Positions 58,101 to 62,194 of a DNA stretch of 64,000 nucleotides are shown here, piece by piece. Within the stretch, counting starts at the first letter, position 1; every line of letters begins with the position of its first letter. The notes beneath the pieces are model-generated. The model searched no databases. It was not told the DNA's origin and saw nothing but the letters and a program-made list of their open reading frames with translations. The translations under genes and the position numbers were made by a program. Source of the DNA: Rostratula benghalensis (lineage: Eukaryota > Chordata > Aves > Charadriiformes > Rostratulidae); the NCBI GenBank assembly GCA_013399305.1, contig VXAI01000181.1, forward strand, positions 401,830-465,829, in the 5' to 3' direction.

Positions 58101-61100
58101 CTGTGATTCTGTATCATACAGCGACTGGAAAGCACAGCCAGGCTGTTCATGTGAATTCAGTTACTGCAGACTGGAAGCACAGTCATATGGAAACTTAAGT
58201 CTTTAGGAAACTTTGGGCTGTTCACTGTAAAAGCCAAGACCACATGATGGCAATAAAGTAAATATTGTTTTCCTTAGCACATCTCATTATTTAACTAAAT
58301 GAGTAATTTAAGTGCTATGTTCAGTTTCTGTCCCAGTTTGTGCTTTGCTAATCCTGTTTCATATCATTTATTTATACTCCCCAGGTGTGGTGTTCTCACA
58401 GTTTCTCTCAAGCAACACAGCAACCTCCTTCTAAGCCAATGCTCAGCTTTTCAAGATAAATACAAGCAAATACAAGACCACACATGGCTAGTTTTGTTAA
58501 TGCCATCTCAATAAAGATACCAAGCCATTAAAAACCCCTCAAAATAAATCCCCTGTCTCCACAACTGTTCATCATCTCTACCTTACACAGATAGTGTGAA
58601 CACCTTCCCAGGCAATTTTTCCTACACAACCCCATTCCTAAAGCCACATCACTGAGCAAGAGAGCGGTGTAAAAGGCTAATGGAGGAATTGCTTGACAAC
58701 ACAAAGTGCCTTCATCTGGAAATGTCACTGTGCTTTTAGAGGCTGAACACTGTGTGATAAACAACCTTAAATACTGTGGGACAAGCCCTTCAAATCTACC
58801 TTTAAAAATACACCCTGAAGATAATGTGCTTCTGACTCTGTTCTTGCACCCAGTGTTTACTCAAGTGAAGAGGCCACATGACAAAACACCTCCCTACACC
58901 AAGAAAAAAAATACACAGAGTTAAGCAGCTGGAAAAAAAAAATATTTCACAATCCTCATGAAAGAAAAACCATAGCCCTAGGGACAAATATATTTTCAAG
59001 GTACAATCTAAAGCAAAGAATCTCCTCAAAACAGTAAATACCACAATCTATGTCTTCTTCAATGTGACCTTTTCCACAGCAGCAGTTAATAAATGCTCTA
59101 AACCAAACTATTCTAGCGTTGCTCTAACTCCAGCACTCTTCTGCCCAACACTAACACACATCTTTCAAGCATCAAGGAGAAGTTTTCACCAGCAAAAGCA
59201 CACCTAATGTAACCTCACACAAATGCATAGCTTGACCAAATTAGTCCAAAAATTAAAAGTGAAGGAGTTGAAGTAAATCAGTAGCCTTCAAAATACGATC
59301 CCAGTATCCAGACGGGAGATAATTATCTCTCGTGTTTCAAAACTAATTCCTAAATCCTCTTTCAGACACTCATACATGTATTCCAGTTCCCTCAAATTTG
59401 ACCACTAAGCCAGGTATCTTGACTTTTAGTAATTCCTGTCAAAAATCTCTGTCTATGTATTTCTCTGGACCTGCAAAGACACTCACCCCACTTGCTGTTT
59501 CCTCCCTTTGAACCAGGCCTAGAAGCGACCAAGGGAGAGAAACTGGAATGCTAACGAGCAAGCAAACTTTTTAATTTTTTATGGAAAGCTACTGCTTAAA
59601 AAGAAAGTTATCTCATTTGGGCATTTCTACTAAAAATGAACCTCTTTTCTGGAGAGGCAGGGAGACAAGGACAGGTTCTGAAGCAGCTGTCGACGCCGAG
59701 CATGGGAATGGTGTGAGGTGCCCTCCTGGCATTTCAGGAACAACCACCTCCTGCCCCTGAGAATCGTTTCACTTTCCCCTTTACACCTTGTAACAAACAT
59801 AAGACCTAATAATGCCAACCTGGATAGCTGCATTAGCTTTTTTCCCCAGACATTTTTAACCAAAATGGGGCATCTTCCAGAAAGGAGATCTCTCAGAGAA
59901 GGAAAATGAAAGAAGAGCAGCAGAAGCATTTAGATGACTGGGCAATTAACAAAGCACAGCACCAGTAACAACTCTGAAATTAAGTTTCACAAGAAAATCG
60001 TGGTGTGACACTCCTTCTTGGTGTGACTTGCAGGCAACTGCTGAAAGACAGCAGTGTTCTGCTAAGCCACCGTTCTTCAACCATGATGACTTGACTGCGT
60101 CTTGCTGAAACGCTGTCTGGAAGGTCCTGCAGCCTGAGAGACTGTAAACACTTAGTATTTAATCGTATTCCAGAGGAGGTTTAGATTAGATGTCAGGAAA
60201 AACTGTTTCTCTCCCAGAGTGGTCTCGTGTTTCTATGATTATCAAGCCAAGTAACTAAATAACAAGAAAGGCCTCGTAGAGCCCAAATGAGGAGCTCTGC
60301 AAATGGAATATTCACCTCTCTGCTTTGCCAGCTGTGACCTCCTGCTTGGTTTTTAAACCACTTACTGTCAAAGATCCTTATGCAAGTCCACTGCAGGTAC
60401 AGGCATTTCCAAAGGGCTTCCCTGCTATGTAATTTTAGAGGACACAGATTCGTAGCACCTATTTCAAGGCAGCACACACTCCAAGTCTTTACACAAACAA
60501 AGGTTCAGAAAAGGTGAACGCTGTCCCAAAGAGAAGACCTGCCTTGTAGTTAAACTGCAGAAATGATTTTAGTATTTATCACCCACGTTACCTTCCTCTC
60601 TAAAAGAGGCTTTTCAATCTGAGATAGAACTAATGAAAATATACTCTGCAATCAAGGTTTGCATTGTCTAATAAATTGAGAGAAAGTTACTCTTGTTCCT
60701 CTCTCCATCTTCTCACAGATGGAAGCATTTAAAATGTTGAGGGTATAAAAGAGATTATTACACCATTACTGGAAAAACCAGACCTTTTATCACACCTTCC
60801 TACACTTAGGAAACCCAAAAGAAGTTTCTGCAAATATGCAGCATAACACAACATGATTAAAGACAATTAAATTGGATTTAGGCTATTCAGAACTCTTGTA
60901 CTGAAAACCAAAACAAATTAAGAATGAACCAATTCACTTTCCAAGCAACGTACTCTATTTCTGTGCATCTCTCTGTGTATCCAACAGCAGAATGTCAACT
61001 TGATTAAACTGCAATGCAACGTTTTTAGCATGTGATGTACTGACTAACTCGTGATTTTGGTTACTGCACTTCAAAGGGGTGAAAAAAAAAAAAGTCCCAT

Positions 61101-61624
61101 GACCAGCTTCAGAAGAGCTATTCAGGATAAGCAGTGTCTCAGTGCAAAAATATCTTGGACATAGACAGACTCATTGTGTATAAAAGCCTATTCCGTGCAA
61201 TTAAGGGCTGTACAAAGTTTTTTTCCCATTTTGTTTGATTTTACAGTCCATCAGAGCTGGGTCCCAGTCCCTGTTTAGAGCTCCTCCTTAAACATAGGTA
61301 ATAGAAAAACATAAATGGACATGAGAAGAGATGGAGCACCTTTGGAGTACAGTCTCCTCCCCTTTTTCCAGAGGTACCAAGTGGCAGAAAGTACCAATTT
61401 GCCAATTTTTCAAAGAAAAGCTTTCGCCTTTTGCCTAAGATGACAGTGTGAGCCATTTCAGAATGCAACACTTACTCCATCATAGAGGGTGGGATTGTGC
61501 AGCAGTCCTGGATCGCAGTCAGGGGCGACGTGAGATGAGCAGTGTATGATGCTTCCACTACTTGCTTGTTACGGTTCACAACATCCAAGTAACGGTTAAA
61601 CTTCTCACGAATTTTTTTTGCCAA
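2475..61624 (-). CDS. CACHD1: CACHD1, exons 3-26 (gene span within window)
   Basis: The gene encodes a cell-surface, alpha2delta-like protein with an extracellular VWA domain, two dCache regions, one transmembrane helix and a cytoplasmic tail. Family knowledge: it modulates voltage-gated calcium channels and has been linked to Wnt receptor complexes. Seen here: 24 coding exons joined in frame (3325 nt, about 1108 residues) that match the vertebrate CACHD1 protein as I recall it, almost residue for residue, for example [12 protein letters not shown] in the VWA domain and [18 protein letters not shown] in the membrane segment. N-glycosylation sequons (NVS, NNS, NSS, NTS, NET, NLT) lie in the extracellular part. 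Unlike alpha2delta subunits, which are mostly GPI-anchored, it has a clear transmembrane segment near residues 1007-1029. The start codon and signal peptide lie beyond 64000 and the terminal exon before base 1. No frameshift or internal stop was found, so the gene looks intact. Exon numbers assume a 27-exon structure. Confidence 0.97.
2577..3406 (-). other. CACHD1 intron 25
   Basis: 830 bp of intron without recognised repeat or conserved motif. The ends are GTAAGT and CCCCCAG. Open frames on both strands look like chance. Confidence 0.8.
3407..3484 (-). CDS. CACHD1: CACHD1 exon 25, cytoplasmic tail (residues 1049-1075)
   Basis: 78 nt, the shortest exon here, with acceptor GTGTAG and donor GTAAGT. 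It encodes [20 protein letters not shown] and EDRGI. Highly charged, acidic cytoplasmic segment. Its Ile codon is split (A|TC) with exon 26. Confidence 0.93.
3895..3915 (+). repeat. A21 homopolymer
   Basis: Twenty-one consecutive A on the + strand in intron 24. No retrotransposon body was recognised beside it. Confidence 0.9.
4114..4197 (-). repeat. Pure (CAG)28 / (CTG)28 trinucleotide tract
   Basis: Twenty-eight uninterrupted CAG units on the + strand, read as CTG in the CACHD1 transcript, 264 bp downstream of the exon 24 boundary. It produces artefactual poly-Ala and poly-Cys open frames. No interruption was seen. Confidence 0.98.
4462..4623 (-). CDS. CACHD1: CACHD1 exon 24, transmembrane segment (residues 995-1049)
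   Basis: 162 nt, acceptor GATTCAG, donor GTGAGC. It encodes [20 protein letters not shown], then [20 protein letters not shown] and [13 protein letters not shown]. Residues near 1007-1029 form a single hydrophobic helix, followed by a His/Arg-rich stop-transfer stretch, giving type I topology with the C-terminus in the cytoplasm. The intron that follows carries a 28-unit CTG tract on this strand. Confidence 0.96.
4624..5000 (-). other. CACHD1 intron 23
   Basis: 377 bp between exons 23 and 24. No repeat recognised. Confidence 0.85.
5001..5152 (-). CDS. CACHD1: CACHD1 exon 23, extracellular stalk (residues 944-995)
   Basis: 152 nt, acceptor TTTCCAG, donor GTAATT. It encodes [20 protein letters not shown], then [20 protein letters not shown] and [10 protein letters not shown]. 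The C-x5-C-x2-C spacing resembles small PSI/EGF-like Cys modules near membranes. This resemblance is my reading, not a domain assignment. Confidence 0.95.
5153..6111 (-). other. CACHD1 intron 22
   Basis: 959 bp, no repeat recognised. A 209-codon open frame on the + strand (5004..5633) overlaps exon 23 antisense and has no sign of being real. Confidence 0.8.
6112..6228 (-). CDS. CACHD1: CACHD1 exon 22, extracellular stalk (residues 905-944)
   Basis: 117 nt, acceptor AATTTAG, donor GTAAAG. It encodes [20 protein letters not shown] and [18 protein letters not shown]. It continues the Cys-containing juxtamembrane stalk. Immediately upstream in the gene, intron 21 holds an inverted pair of CR1 copies. 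Confidence 0.95.
6298..6681 (+). repeat. CR1 LINE fragment, 3' end
   Basis: Begins in the region matching GACTGGAGCACCTCTCTGCT and ends with CATTCTGTGATTC, the CR1 3' terminus. It lies in intron 21 antisense to CACHD1 and tail-to-tail with the next copy. Confidence 0.95.
6701..7093 (-). repeat. CR1 LINE fragment, 3' end
   Basis: Reverse-oriented CR1 beginning with CATGGAATGGTTAGAGTTGG and reading back through the 3' UTR. It is the same subfamily as the copies at 13675, 34013 and 38528. It is separated by about 20 bp from the opposite-strand copy at 6298..6681. Confidence 0.95.
7239..7325 (-). CDS. CACHD1: CACHD1 exon 21, Cys-rich segment (residues 876-905)
   Basis: 87 nt, acceptor CCCGCAG, donor GTGAGA. 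It encodes [20 protein letters not shown] followed by GNLTNAES. Five closely spaced Cys (CECPCEC plus NEC) make a disulfide-rich knot in the extracellular stalk. NLT is a glycosylation sequon. Confidence 0.95.
7326..8007 (-). other. CACHD1 intron 20
   Basis: 682 bp with no recognised repeat or gene. Confidence 0.8.
8008..8168 (-). CDS. CACHD1: CACHD1 exon 20, end of second dCache region (residues 823-876)
   Basis: 161 nt, acceptor TAATCTAG, donor GTGAGC. It encodes [20 protein letters not shown], then [20 protein letters not shown] and [13 protein letters not shown]. The strand TNAFVGIVN closes the Cache fold, and a Cys-rich segment begins after it (six Cys in the last 20 residues or so). 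NET is a glycosylation sequon. Confidence 0.96.
8411..8565 (+). repeat. CR1 LINE fragment, ORF2 C-terminal part
   Basis: One frame still reads [20 protein letters not shown] and on through [20 protein letters not shown], the well-known C-terminal segment of the CR1 reverse transcriptase ORF. There is no 3' tail, so it is an internally truncated relic in intron 19, antisense to CACHD1. Confidence 0.9.
9119..9556 (+). repeat. CR1 LINE fragment, older subfamily
   Basis: Contains the CR1 3' UTR order (GAGAGGCTGAGGGAACTGGG, then GGAGGTTCAGACTGGATC, then TTCCAGCC) and ends near GATTCTGTGATCTG. It differs clearly from the younger copies in the window. Confidence 0.85.
9959..10075 (-). CDS. CACHD1: CACHD1 exon 19, second dCache region (residues 784-822)
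   Basis: 117 nt, exactly 39 codons, with acceptor CACGCAG and donor GTGAGT, phase 0 at both ends. It encodes [20 protein letters not shown] and [22 protein letters not shown] is an N-glycosylation sequon. It is separated from exon 18 by only 141 bp. Confidence 0.95.
10076..10216 (-). other. CACHD1 intron 18, short stop-free intron
   Basis: 141 bp (47 codons), with no stop when read in the frame continuing from exon 18. It starts GTCTGG, followed by a long U-rich run, and contains a strong alternative donor GCG|GTAAGG with its GT at 10150..10149. Retention would add a Phe/Leu-rich insert inside the second dCache region. See findings. Confidence 0.85.
10217..10316 (-). CDS. CACHD1: CACHD1 exon 18, second dCache region; weak donor (residues 750-783)
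   Basis: 100 nt, acceptor CTGCAG. It encodes [20 protein letters not shown] and [13 protein letters not shown], with the Cache motif [13 protein letters not shown]. The end is set by comparison with the recalled vertebrate protein (ITHK directly before EPLVAND). The donor there is AAG|GTCTGG, which lacks the purine at +3 and A at +4. A better donor, GCG|GTAAGG, lies 66 nt downstream and would extend this exon in frame by 22 residues, so the 3' boundary in this species is uncertain. Confidence 0.9.
10866..11205. promoter_or_regulatory. CpG-rich patch in intron 17
   Basis: About 30 CpG in roughly 300 bp in a GC-rich stretch (for example GATGCGGCCGCTCAGCGC), unlike the AT-rich, CpG-poor sequence around it. 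It may be an internal CpG island with promoter or enhancer activity. There is no clear TATA box or initiator, and function is inference only. Confidence 0.5.
11952..12074 (-). CDS. CACHD1: CACHD1 exon 17, second dCache region (residues 709-750)
   Basis: 123 nt, acceptor TTTGCAG, donor GTGAGC. It encodes [20 protein letters not shown], then [20 protein letters not shown]. The strand [10 protein letters not shown] is the Cache 'GVD' strand, as found in alpha2delta proteins. The terminal Arg is split with exon 18. Confidence 0.95.
12440..12770 (+). repeat. CR1 LINE fragment, 3' end
   Basis: CR1 3' UTR running GGGGCTCCAGGAAAGCTGGG to TTCCCACCCAAACCATTTC. Its octamer tail is degraded. Intron 16, antisense to the gene. 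Confidence 0.9.
12771..13674 (-). other. CACHD1 intron 16, unique part
   Basis: About 900 bp between two CR1 copies. No gene, RNA or repeat recognised. Confidence 0.7.
13675..14245 (+). repeat. CR1 LINE fragment, 3' end
   Basis: Starts in the ORF2 end/3' UTR region (CTGGAGTCCTCAGCACAAGA) and ends CATTCTATGGTTCTATGA. Intron 16. Confidence 0.95.
14246..15721 (-). other. CACHD1 intron 16, unique part
   Basis: About 1.5 kb without a recognised gene or repeat. The last 100 bases or so may be a diverged continuation of the CR1 copy that follows. Confidence 0.65.
15722..16034 (+). repeat. CR1 LINE fragment, 3' end
   Basis: CR1 3' UTR ending CATTCTATGATTCTGTGATT. The 5' limit is blurred and may begin near 15655. 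Intron 16. Confidence 0.92.
16649..16759 (-). CDS. CACHD1: CACHD1 exon 16, second dCache region; GC donor (residues 672-709)
   Basis: 111 nt, acceptor GCCCTTAG. It encodes [20 protein letters not shown] and [16 protein letters not shown], a Cache core strand pair ([17 protein letters not shown]). The donor is CAG|GCAAGTGG, a GC instead of GT. Only this junction gives the in-frame Ser (AG|C) with exon 17, and GCAAGT matches the usual consensus for GC donors. Confidence 0.94.
16760..18361 (-). other. CACHD1 intron 15
   Basis: 1.6 kb of unique-looking sequence with no repeat or gene recognised. Confidence 0.75.
18362..18543 (-). CDS. CACHD1: CACHD1 exon 15, second dCache region (residues 612-672)
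   Basis: 182 nt, acceptor TTTTGCAG, donor GTGAGT. It encodes [20 protein letters not shown], then [20 protein letters not shown] and [20 protein letters not shown]. The motif [22 protein letters not shown] is the hallmark of the alpha2delta/Cache family. The Trp codon is split (TG|G) with exon 16. Confidence 0.97.
19110..19628. repeat. 31-bp minisatellite with assembly gap
   Basis: Tandem units of 31 bp, typified by ACACCAAGGCCTCCAGATAT plus GGGATGTGAAG. At least five units are visible right of the gap and three left of it. The outer units diverge and the central ones are near-identical. 169 N (19212..19380) interrupt the array, so the true length is unknown. Intron 14, starting about 30 bp after the exon 14 donor. 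Confidence 0.96.
19659..19801 (-). CDS. CACHD1: CACHD1 exon 14, linker between cache regions (residues 564-611)
   Basis: 143 nt, acceptor GGTTTTAG, donor GTACGT. It encodes [20 protein letters not shown], then [20 protein letters not shown] and IANPGLK. It lies between the two dCache regions. About 30 bases after its donor begins the 31-bp minisatellite at 19110..19628, which contains an assembly gap. Confidence 0.95.
19802..21628 (-). other. CACHD1 intron 13, unique part
   Basis: About 1.8 kb with no recognised gene or repeat. Confidence 0.7.
21629..21925 (-). repeat. CR1 LINE fragment, 3' end
   Basis: Begins AATCACAGAATGGTTTGGGA, the complement of the CR1 terminus, and reads into the 3' UTR. 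Intron 13, sense to CACHD1. Confidence 0.94.
22074..22242 (-). CDS. CACHD1: CACHD1 exon 13, first dCache region (residues 508-564)
   Basis: 169 nt, acceptor TTTTTCAG, donor GTAAAG. It encodes [20 protein letters not shown], then [20 protein letters not shown] and [16 protein letters not shown]. The hydrophobic strand SFILCVVVI closes a Cache subdomain. The final G belongs to a Glu codon completed by exon 14. Confidence 0.96.
22243..23599 (-). other. CACHD1 intron 12
   Basis: 1.36 kb without a recognised repeat, gene or RNA. Confidence 0.75.
23600..23717 (-). CDS. CACHD1: CACHD1 exon 12, first dCache region (residues 468-507)
   Basis: 118 nt, acceptor AATGCAG, donor GTAAGG, ending on a codon boundary. 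It encodes [20 protein letters not shown] and [19 protein letters not shown]. Two N-glycosylation sequons (NSS and NVS) are present. The end leads into a Cache strand completed by exon 13. Confidence 0.95.
23718..24215 (-). other. CACHD1 intron 11
   Basis: 498 bp, nothing recognised beyond splice signals. Confidence 0.8.
24216..24339 (-). CDS. CACHD1: CACHD1 exon 11, first dCache region (residues 427-468)
   Basis: 124 nt, acceptor TTTTAG, donor GTACGG. It encodes [20 protein letters not shown] and [20 protein letters not shown]. The motif G-Y-T-L-M-H-P is the standard Cache strand-loop that follows the Asp-x-Lys-Gly turn. A Ser codon is split with exon 12. Confidence 0.96.
24340..24897 (-). 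other. CACHD1 intron 10
   Basis: 558 bp, nothing recognised beyond splice signals. Confidence 0.8.
24898..25047 (-). CDS. CACHD1: CACHD1 exon 10, first dCache region (residues 377-427)
   Basis: 150 nt, acceptor TTCTAAG, donor GTAACT. It encodes [20 protein letters not shown], then [20 protein letters not shown] and SYTFLIDNK. The pattern of a sheet strand ending GIVGVDV followed by a Phe-Leu-Ile-Asp-x-Lys-Gly strand is characteristic of Cache/PAS-like ligand-sensing folds. Confidence 0.96.
25048..26230 (-). other. CACHD1 intron 9, unique part
   Basis: About 1.2 kb with no recognised gene or repeat. Confidence 0.7.
26231..26290. repeat. 30-bp perfect tandem duplication
   Basis: Two identical copies of a 30-base unit beginning GAACCCTCCAGCTCCAACCT. 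Intron 9. Confidence 0.95.
26485..26700 (-). repeat. CR1 LINE fragment, 3' end
   Basis: Begins ACAGAACCACAAAATGCTAT then GGGTTGGAAGGGACC, the complement of the CR1 3' end, of the 'GGAGATCATCCAGTCCAACC' subfamily. Truncated after about 215 bp. Intron 9. Confidence 0.93.
26701..27562 (-). other. CACHD1 intron 9, exon 9-proximal part
   Basis: About 860 bp with no recognised gene or repeat. Confidence 0.7.
27563..27796 (-). CDS. CACHD1: CACHD1 exon 9, end of VWA and start of cache region (residues 299-377)
   Basis: 234 nt, the longest exon seen, with acceptor TTGCAG and donor GTAAGC. It encodes [20 protein letters not shown], then [20 protein letters not shown] and on to LPFSDEMGD. The VWA domain closes near the Arg-Asp-Leu-Ala-Glu helix, and the sequence running into Cache 1 follows ([20 protein letters not shown]). 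Confidence 0.96.
27797..28900 (-). other. CACHD1 intron 8
   Basis: 1.1 kb. Apart from the 38-bp duplication at 28342..28417, nothing was recognised. Confidence 0.75.
28342..28417. repeat. 38-bp tandem duplication
   Basis: Two copies of a 38-base unit beginning TTCAGTAATACAACATCCAG, differing at one base (TTAC versus TTAA). Intron 8. Confidence 0.93.
28901..29050 (-). CDS. CACHD1: CACHD1 exon 8, VWA domain (residues 249-299)
   Basis: 150 nt, acceptor TTTCCAG, donor GTGAGAA. It encodes [20 protein letters not shown], then [20 protein letters not shown] and LTYALMN. The strand VVIYLSAGI is a typical VWA core strand. NNS is an N-glycosylation sequon. Confidence 0.96.
29051..30724 (-). other. 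CACHD1 intron 7, unique part
   Basis: About 1.7 kb. Short imperfect repeats of CAGCATTTTGG/CATTT lie near 29929..29955. No gene recognised: the open frames at 30059..30589 (-) and 30090..30530 (+) overlap each other and show no domain. Confidence 0.7.
30725..31352 (+). repeat. CR1 LINE fragment, 3' end
   Basis: Contains the end of ORF2 (region matching GGCTGGCAGCCCTGGAAG and TGGGCTGTATCCCCAGCA), then the 3' UTR, ending CCATGATTCTATGACC. Intron 7, antisense. Confidence 0.94.
31391..31432 (+). repeat. (TTTCAA)7 hexamer microsatellite
   Basis: Seven hexamer units with one A-to-G change (TTTCGA in unit 2), about 40 bp beyond the 3' end of a CR1 copy and about 100 bp from the exon 7 donor. Confidence 0.93.
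31536..31752 (-). CDS. CACHD1: CACHD1 exon 7, VWA domain (residues 177-249)
   Basis: 217 nt, acceptor TTTCAAG, donor GTAAGT. It encodes [20 protein letters not shown], then [19 protein letters not shown] and [19 protein letters not shown], the central VWA strands and helices. Two Cys in RTCSLDQC are candidates for a disulfide. The final base is the first of an Asn codon completed by exon 8. Confidence 0.96.
31753..33096 (-). other. CACHD1 intron 6, unique part
   Basis: About 1.3 kb, AT-rich, with no recognised gene or repeat. Confidence 0.7.
33097..33257. mobile_element. Possible old hAT-like non-autonomous element
   Basis: The ends CAGTGGTTTTCGCTATTTTT and AAGTTAAAAACACCACTTTG are roughly inverted, and the interior has GCGGATCCCC facing GGAGCCCGTGGACC, a layout reminiscent of old hAT (Charlie-type) elements. 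The inverted repeats are imperfect and no clear 8-bp target duplication is visible. Confidence 0.35.
33327..33471 (-). CDS. CACHD1: CACHD1 exon 6, VWA domain start (residues 128-176)
   Basis: 145 nt, acceptor CTTCAG, donor GTAAGA, ending on a codon boundary. It encodes [20 protein letters not shown] followed by [20 protein letters not shown]. The first VWA beta strand (HIVVIVD) carries D-H-G-A-S where canonical MIDAS sites have D-x-S-x-S. This Gly variant is what I recall for CACHD1 in other vertebrates, so it is not damage in this copy. Confidence 0.96.
33616..33780 (-). repeat. CR1 LINE fragment, 3' end
   Basis: Begins ACAGAATCACAGAATGGTTT then GGGTTGGCAGGGAC. Only about 165 bp is retained. 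Intron 5, sense to the gene. Confidence 0.94.
34013..34450 (-). repeat. CR1 LINE fragment, 3' end
   Basis: Begins TAGAATCACAGAATGGTTAG and reads back through the 3' UTR to GCTCCATCCCTCTGAGCATC. Very close to the copy at 38528. Intron 5. Confidence 0.95.
34451..35491 (-). other. CACHD1 intron 5, unique part
   Basis: About 1 kb with no recognised gene or repeat. Confidence 0.7.
35492..35840 (+). mobile_element. ERVL-type solo LTR fragment
   Basis: Contains hallmark avian ERVL LTR sequence: CCCCGGTTTTCAGCAGGGAC near the 5' end, TTTTAGTTGTTGCCAAGG, then TTAAACTGTCTTTATCTCAA followed by a T-rich/C-rich tail. The 3' end that usually follows appears to be missing, and no internal viral coding sequence is present on either side, so it is a broken, non-coding relic. 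Intron 5, antisense to the gene. Confidence 0.75.
35841..36494 (-). other. CACHD1 intron 5, exon 5-proximal part
   Basis: About 650 bp with no recognised gene or repeat. Confidence 0.7.
36495..36621 (-). CDS. CACHD1: CACHD1 exon 5 (residues 86-128)
   Basis: 127 nt with acceptor CTGCAG and donor GTATGA. It encodes [20 protein letters not shown], then [21 protein letters not shown]. The aromatic, Cys-containing segment leads directly into the VWA domain. The last Arg codon is split with exon 6 (AG|G). Confidence 0.95.
37715..37845 (-). repeat. CR1 LINE fragment (internal)
   Basis: Matches the CR1 3' UTR section CAGGGATGGGGCAGCCACAG, then TTTCTGGTATCTCACCTAAA, but lacks the octamer terminus. 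Intron 4. Confidence 0.88.
37846..38527 (-). other. CACHD1 intron 4, unique part
   Basis: About 680 bp with no recognised gene or repeat. Confidence 0.7.
38528..39672 (-). repeat. CR1 LINE, longest copy, reaches the reverse transcriptase region
   Basis: Starts with the terminus CATAGAACCATAGAATGGTA and extends 1.1 kb into ORF2. At its 5' end (39590..39672) one frame reads [20 protein letters not shown], the conserved reverse transcriptase motif. Further along, [20 protein letters not shown] and [20 protein letters not shown] are recognisable. Stops and frameshifts break the ORF. Intron 4, sense to CACHD1. Confidence 0.97.
39673..46945 (-). other. CACHD1 intron 4, unique part
   Basis: About 7.3 kb without a recognised gene, RNA or transposon. 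It holds an A19 run at 42114..42132 and several A-rich/T-rich stretches (for example near 40061, 43315 and 45625). Possibly some old, unrecognisable repeats. Confidence 0.65.
42114..42132 (+). repeat. A19 homopolymer
   Basis: Nineteen consecutive A in intron 4, with no recognised retrotransposon body beside it. Confidence 0.9.
46946..47052 (-). CDS. CACHD1: CACHD1 exon 4 (residues 50-86)
   Basis: 107 nt between ATTTCAG and GTAAGTAG. It encodes [20 protein letters not shown] and on through [11 protein letters not shown]. An N-glycosylation sequon (NVS) is present. It joins exon 3 by completing Glu (GA|A) and passes one base of a Val codon to exon 5. Extracellular, before the VWA domain. Confidence 0.95.
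47053..48167 (-). other. CACHD1 intron 3, exon 4-proximal part
   Basis: About 1.1 kb with no recognised gene or repeat. Confidence 0.7.
48168..48645 (-). repeat. CR1 LINE fragment, 3' end
   Basis: Begins ATCACAGAACGATAAGGGTC and continues through CAGCCTTCTCTTCTCCAGAC to CTGCTGCACCCTCTCCAGCA. An internal short duplication repeats CCAGAGCAGGTCC. Intron 3. Confidence 0.94.
48646..50055 (-). other. CACHD1 intron 3, unique part
   Basis: About 1.4 kb with no recognised gene or repeat. Confidence 0.65.
50056..50261. other. Assembly gap (206 N)
   Basis: Run of N in intron 3. The right flank is AT-rich (AAATTATATAATTTATTATT), suggesting an AT-rich or low-complexity stretch that did not assemble. 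Confidence 0.99.
50262..52816 (-). other. CACHD1 intron 3, unique part
   Basis: About 2.5 kb with no recognised gene or repeat. Confidence 0.65.
52817..53495 (-). repeat. CR1 LINE fragment, 3' UTR plus end of ORF2
   Basis: Begins ACAGAGTCACAACATGATAT then GGGGTTGGAAGGGACC, and extends into ORF2, where one frame reads [20 protein letters not shown] and [20 protein letters not shown]. Intron 3, sense to the gene. Confidence 0.95.
53790..54010. promoter_or_regulatory. Candidate non-coding regulatory stretch with two TCF/LEF-like motifs
   Basis: Non-repetitive sequence with CTTTGAA at 53821..53827 and 53936..53942. It is only a motif-level suggestion, as such motifs occur often by chance. Confidence 0.2.
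54011..55179 (-). other. CACHD1 intron 3, unique part
   Basis: About 1.2 kb. A run of 14 C lies at 54117..54130. No gene recognised. Confidence 0.65.
55180..55378 (+). repeat. CR1 LINE fragment with internal deletion
   Basis: CR1 3' UTR from AGAATTTCTTGGCTGTGAGG to CCGTTCTATGACTCCATGAT. Compared with other copies here, a segment after AGAAGCTGTGG is missing. Intron 3, antisense. Confidence 0.92.
55379..57551 (-). other. CACHD1 intron 3, unique part
   Basis: About 2.2 kb with no recognised gene or repeat. Confidence 0.65.
57552..58114 (+). repeat. CR1 LINE, young subfamily, 3' end
   Basis: Runs from the ORF2 end (CTCTGCCCTGGTGAGACCCC) through the 3' UTR to GATTCTGTGATTCTGTAT. Closely related to the inverted copy at 62195..62975 and to 1..132. 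Intron 3, antisense. Confidence 0.96.
58115..60170 (-). other. CACHD1 intron 3, unique part
   Basis: About 2 kb with no recognised gene or repeat. Confidence 0.65.
60171..60225 (+). repeat. Short CR1-like relic
   Basis: CAGAGGAGGTTTAGATTAGA then TGTCAGGAAAAACTGTTTCT and AGAGTGGTC match the CR1 3' UTR order. Only about 55 bp, so less certain. Confidence 0.6.
60226..61475 (-). other. CACHD1 intron 3, exon 3-proximal part
   Basis: About 1.25 kb with no recognised gene or repeat. Confidence 0.65.
61476..61624 (-). CDS. CACHD1: CACHD1 exon 3 (residues 1-50)
   Basis: 149 nt, starting in phase 0 after a long T-rich tract and CAG, and ending with GA before GTAAGTG. It encodes [20 protein letters not shown] and on through CCTIPPSMM, the helical region ahead of the VWA domain (VWA N-terminal region of alpha2delta-like proteins). 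The Glu codon is split with exon 4. Skipping this exon would shift the frame (149 is not a multiple of 3). Confidence 0.95.
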
Positions 61625-62194
61625 CTGAAAAAAAAAAAAAAACCAACAAAAATGTTAAGGAGAAGAAAGATGAGAATTAAGCCAGTTTCTCTGTATTACC
61701 ACTTTTCTTATCGACAGGCTTGAACAGAAAGTAAAAACTGAGCGTGTTAAAGGTCGTCTGCTTCGCTCATTGCACTTCTGTTTTGGTGGCTGAGGCACTG
61801 TGAAGTCAAATAACCAGTATCAGTGGCCACAGAAAAAAGTGTACACAGGAAGATAAACTTAAAATTTACCACCTTGGAATGTGTACTTGAATATTGAGTT
61901 TGGTATGAATGAAAAGTGAAATTTCCATTTTATCTAATTTTCCTTTCATTAAGACCTGTCACCTGGATGTGACTCTACCTACGCTGCTGGCTTAGCACTG
62001 ACGCTCTCCGATAGGCAGAGTCCCAAAAGTATTTCACCACTCTTCACCCAGCCATCTGAGCAAAATAAGCCATCCCAGTTCTTGCTTTCTTCCCTTTCTA
62101 TTTCCTGCTGTTTTCCTGGGGGCACCAGGGGCTTTTAGCTGAGCATCTTCCCAGTAATCGATCTAAGCAGCTCGCTGTGGCTACAGACTTGAAA
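61625..62194 (-). other. CACHD1 intron 2, exon 3-proximal part
   Basis: Begins with the T-rich acceptor tract of exon 3. The rest, about 550 bp, has no recognised feature. Confidence 0.75.
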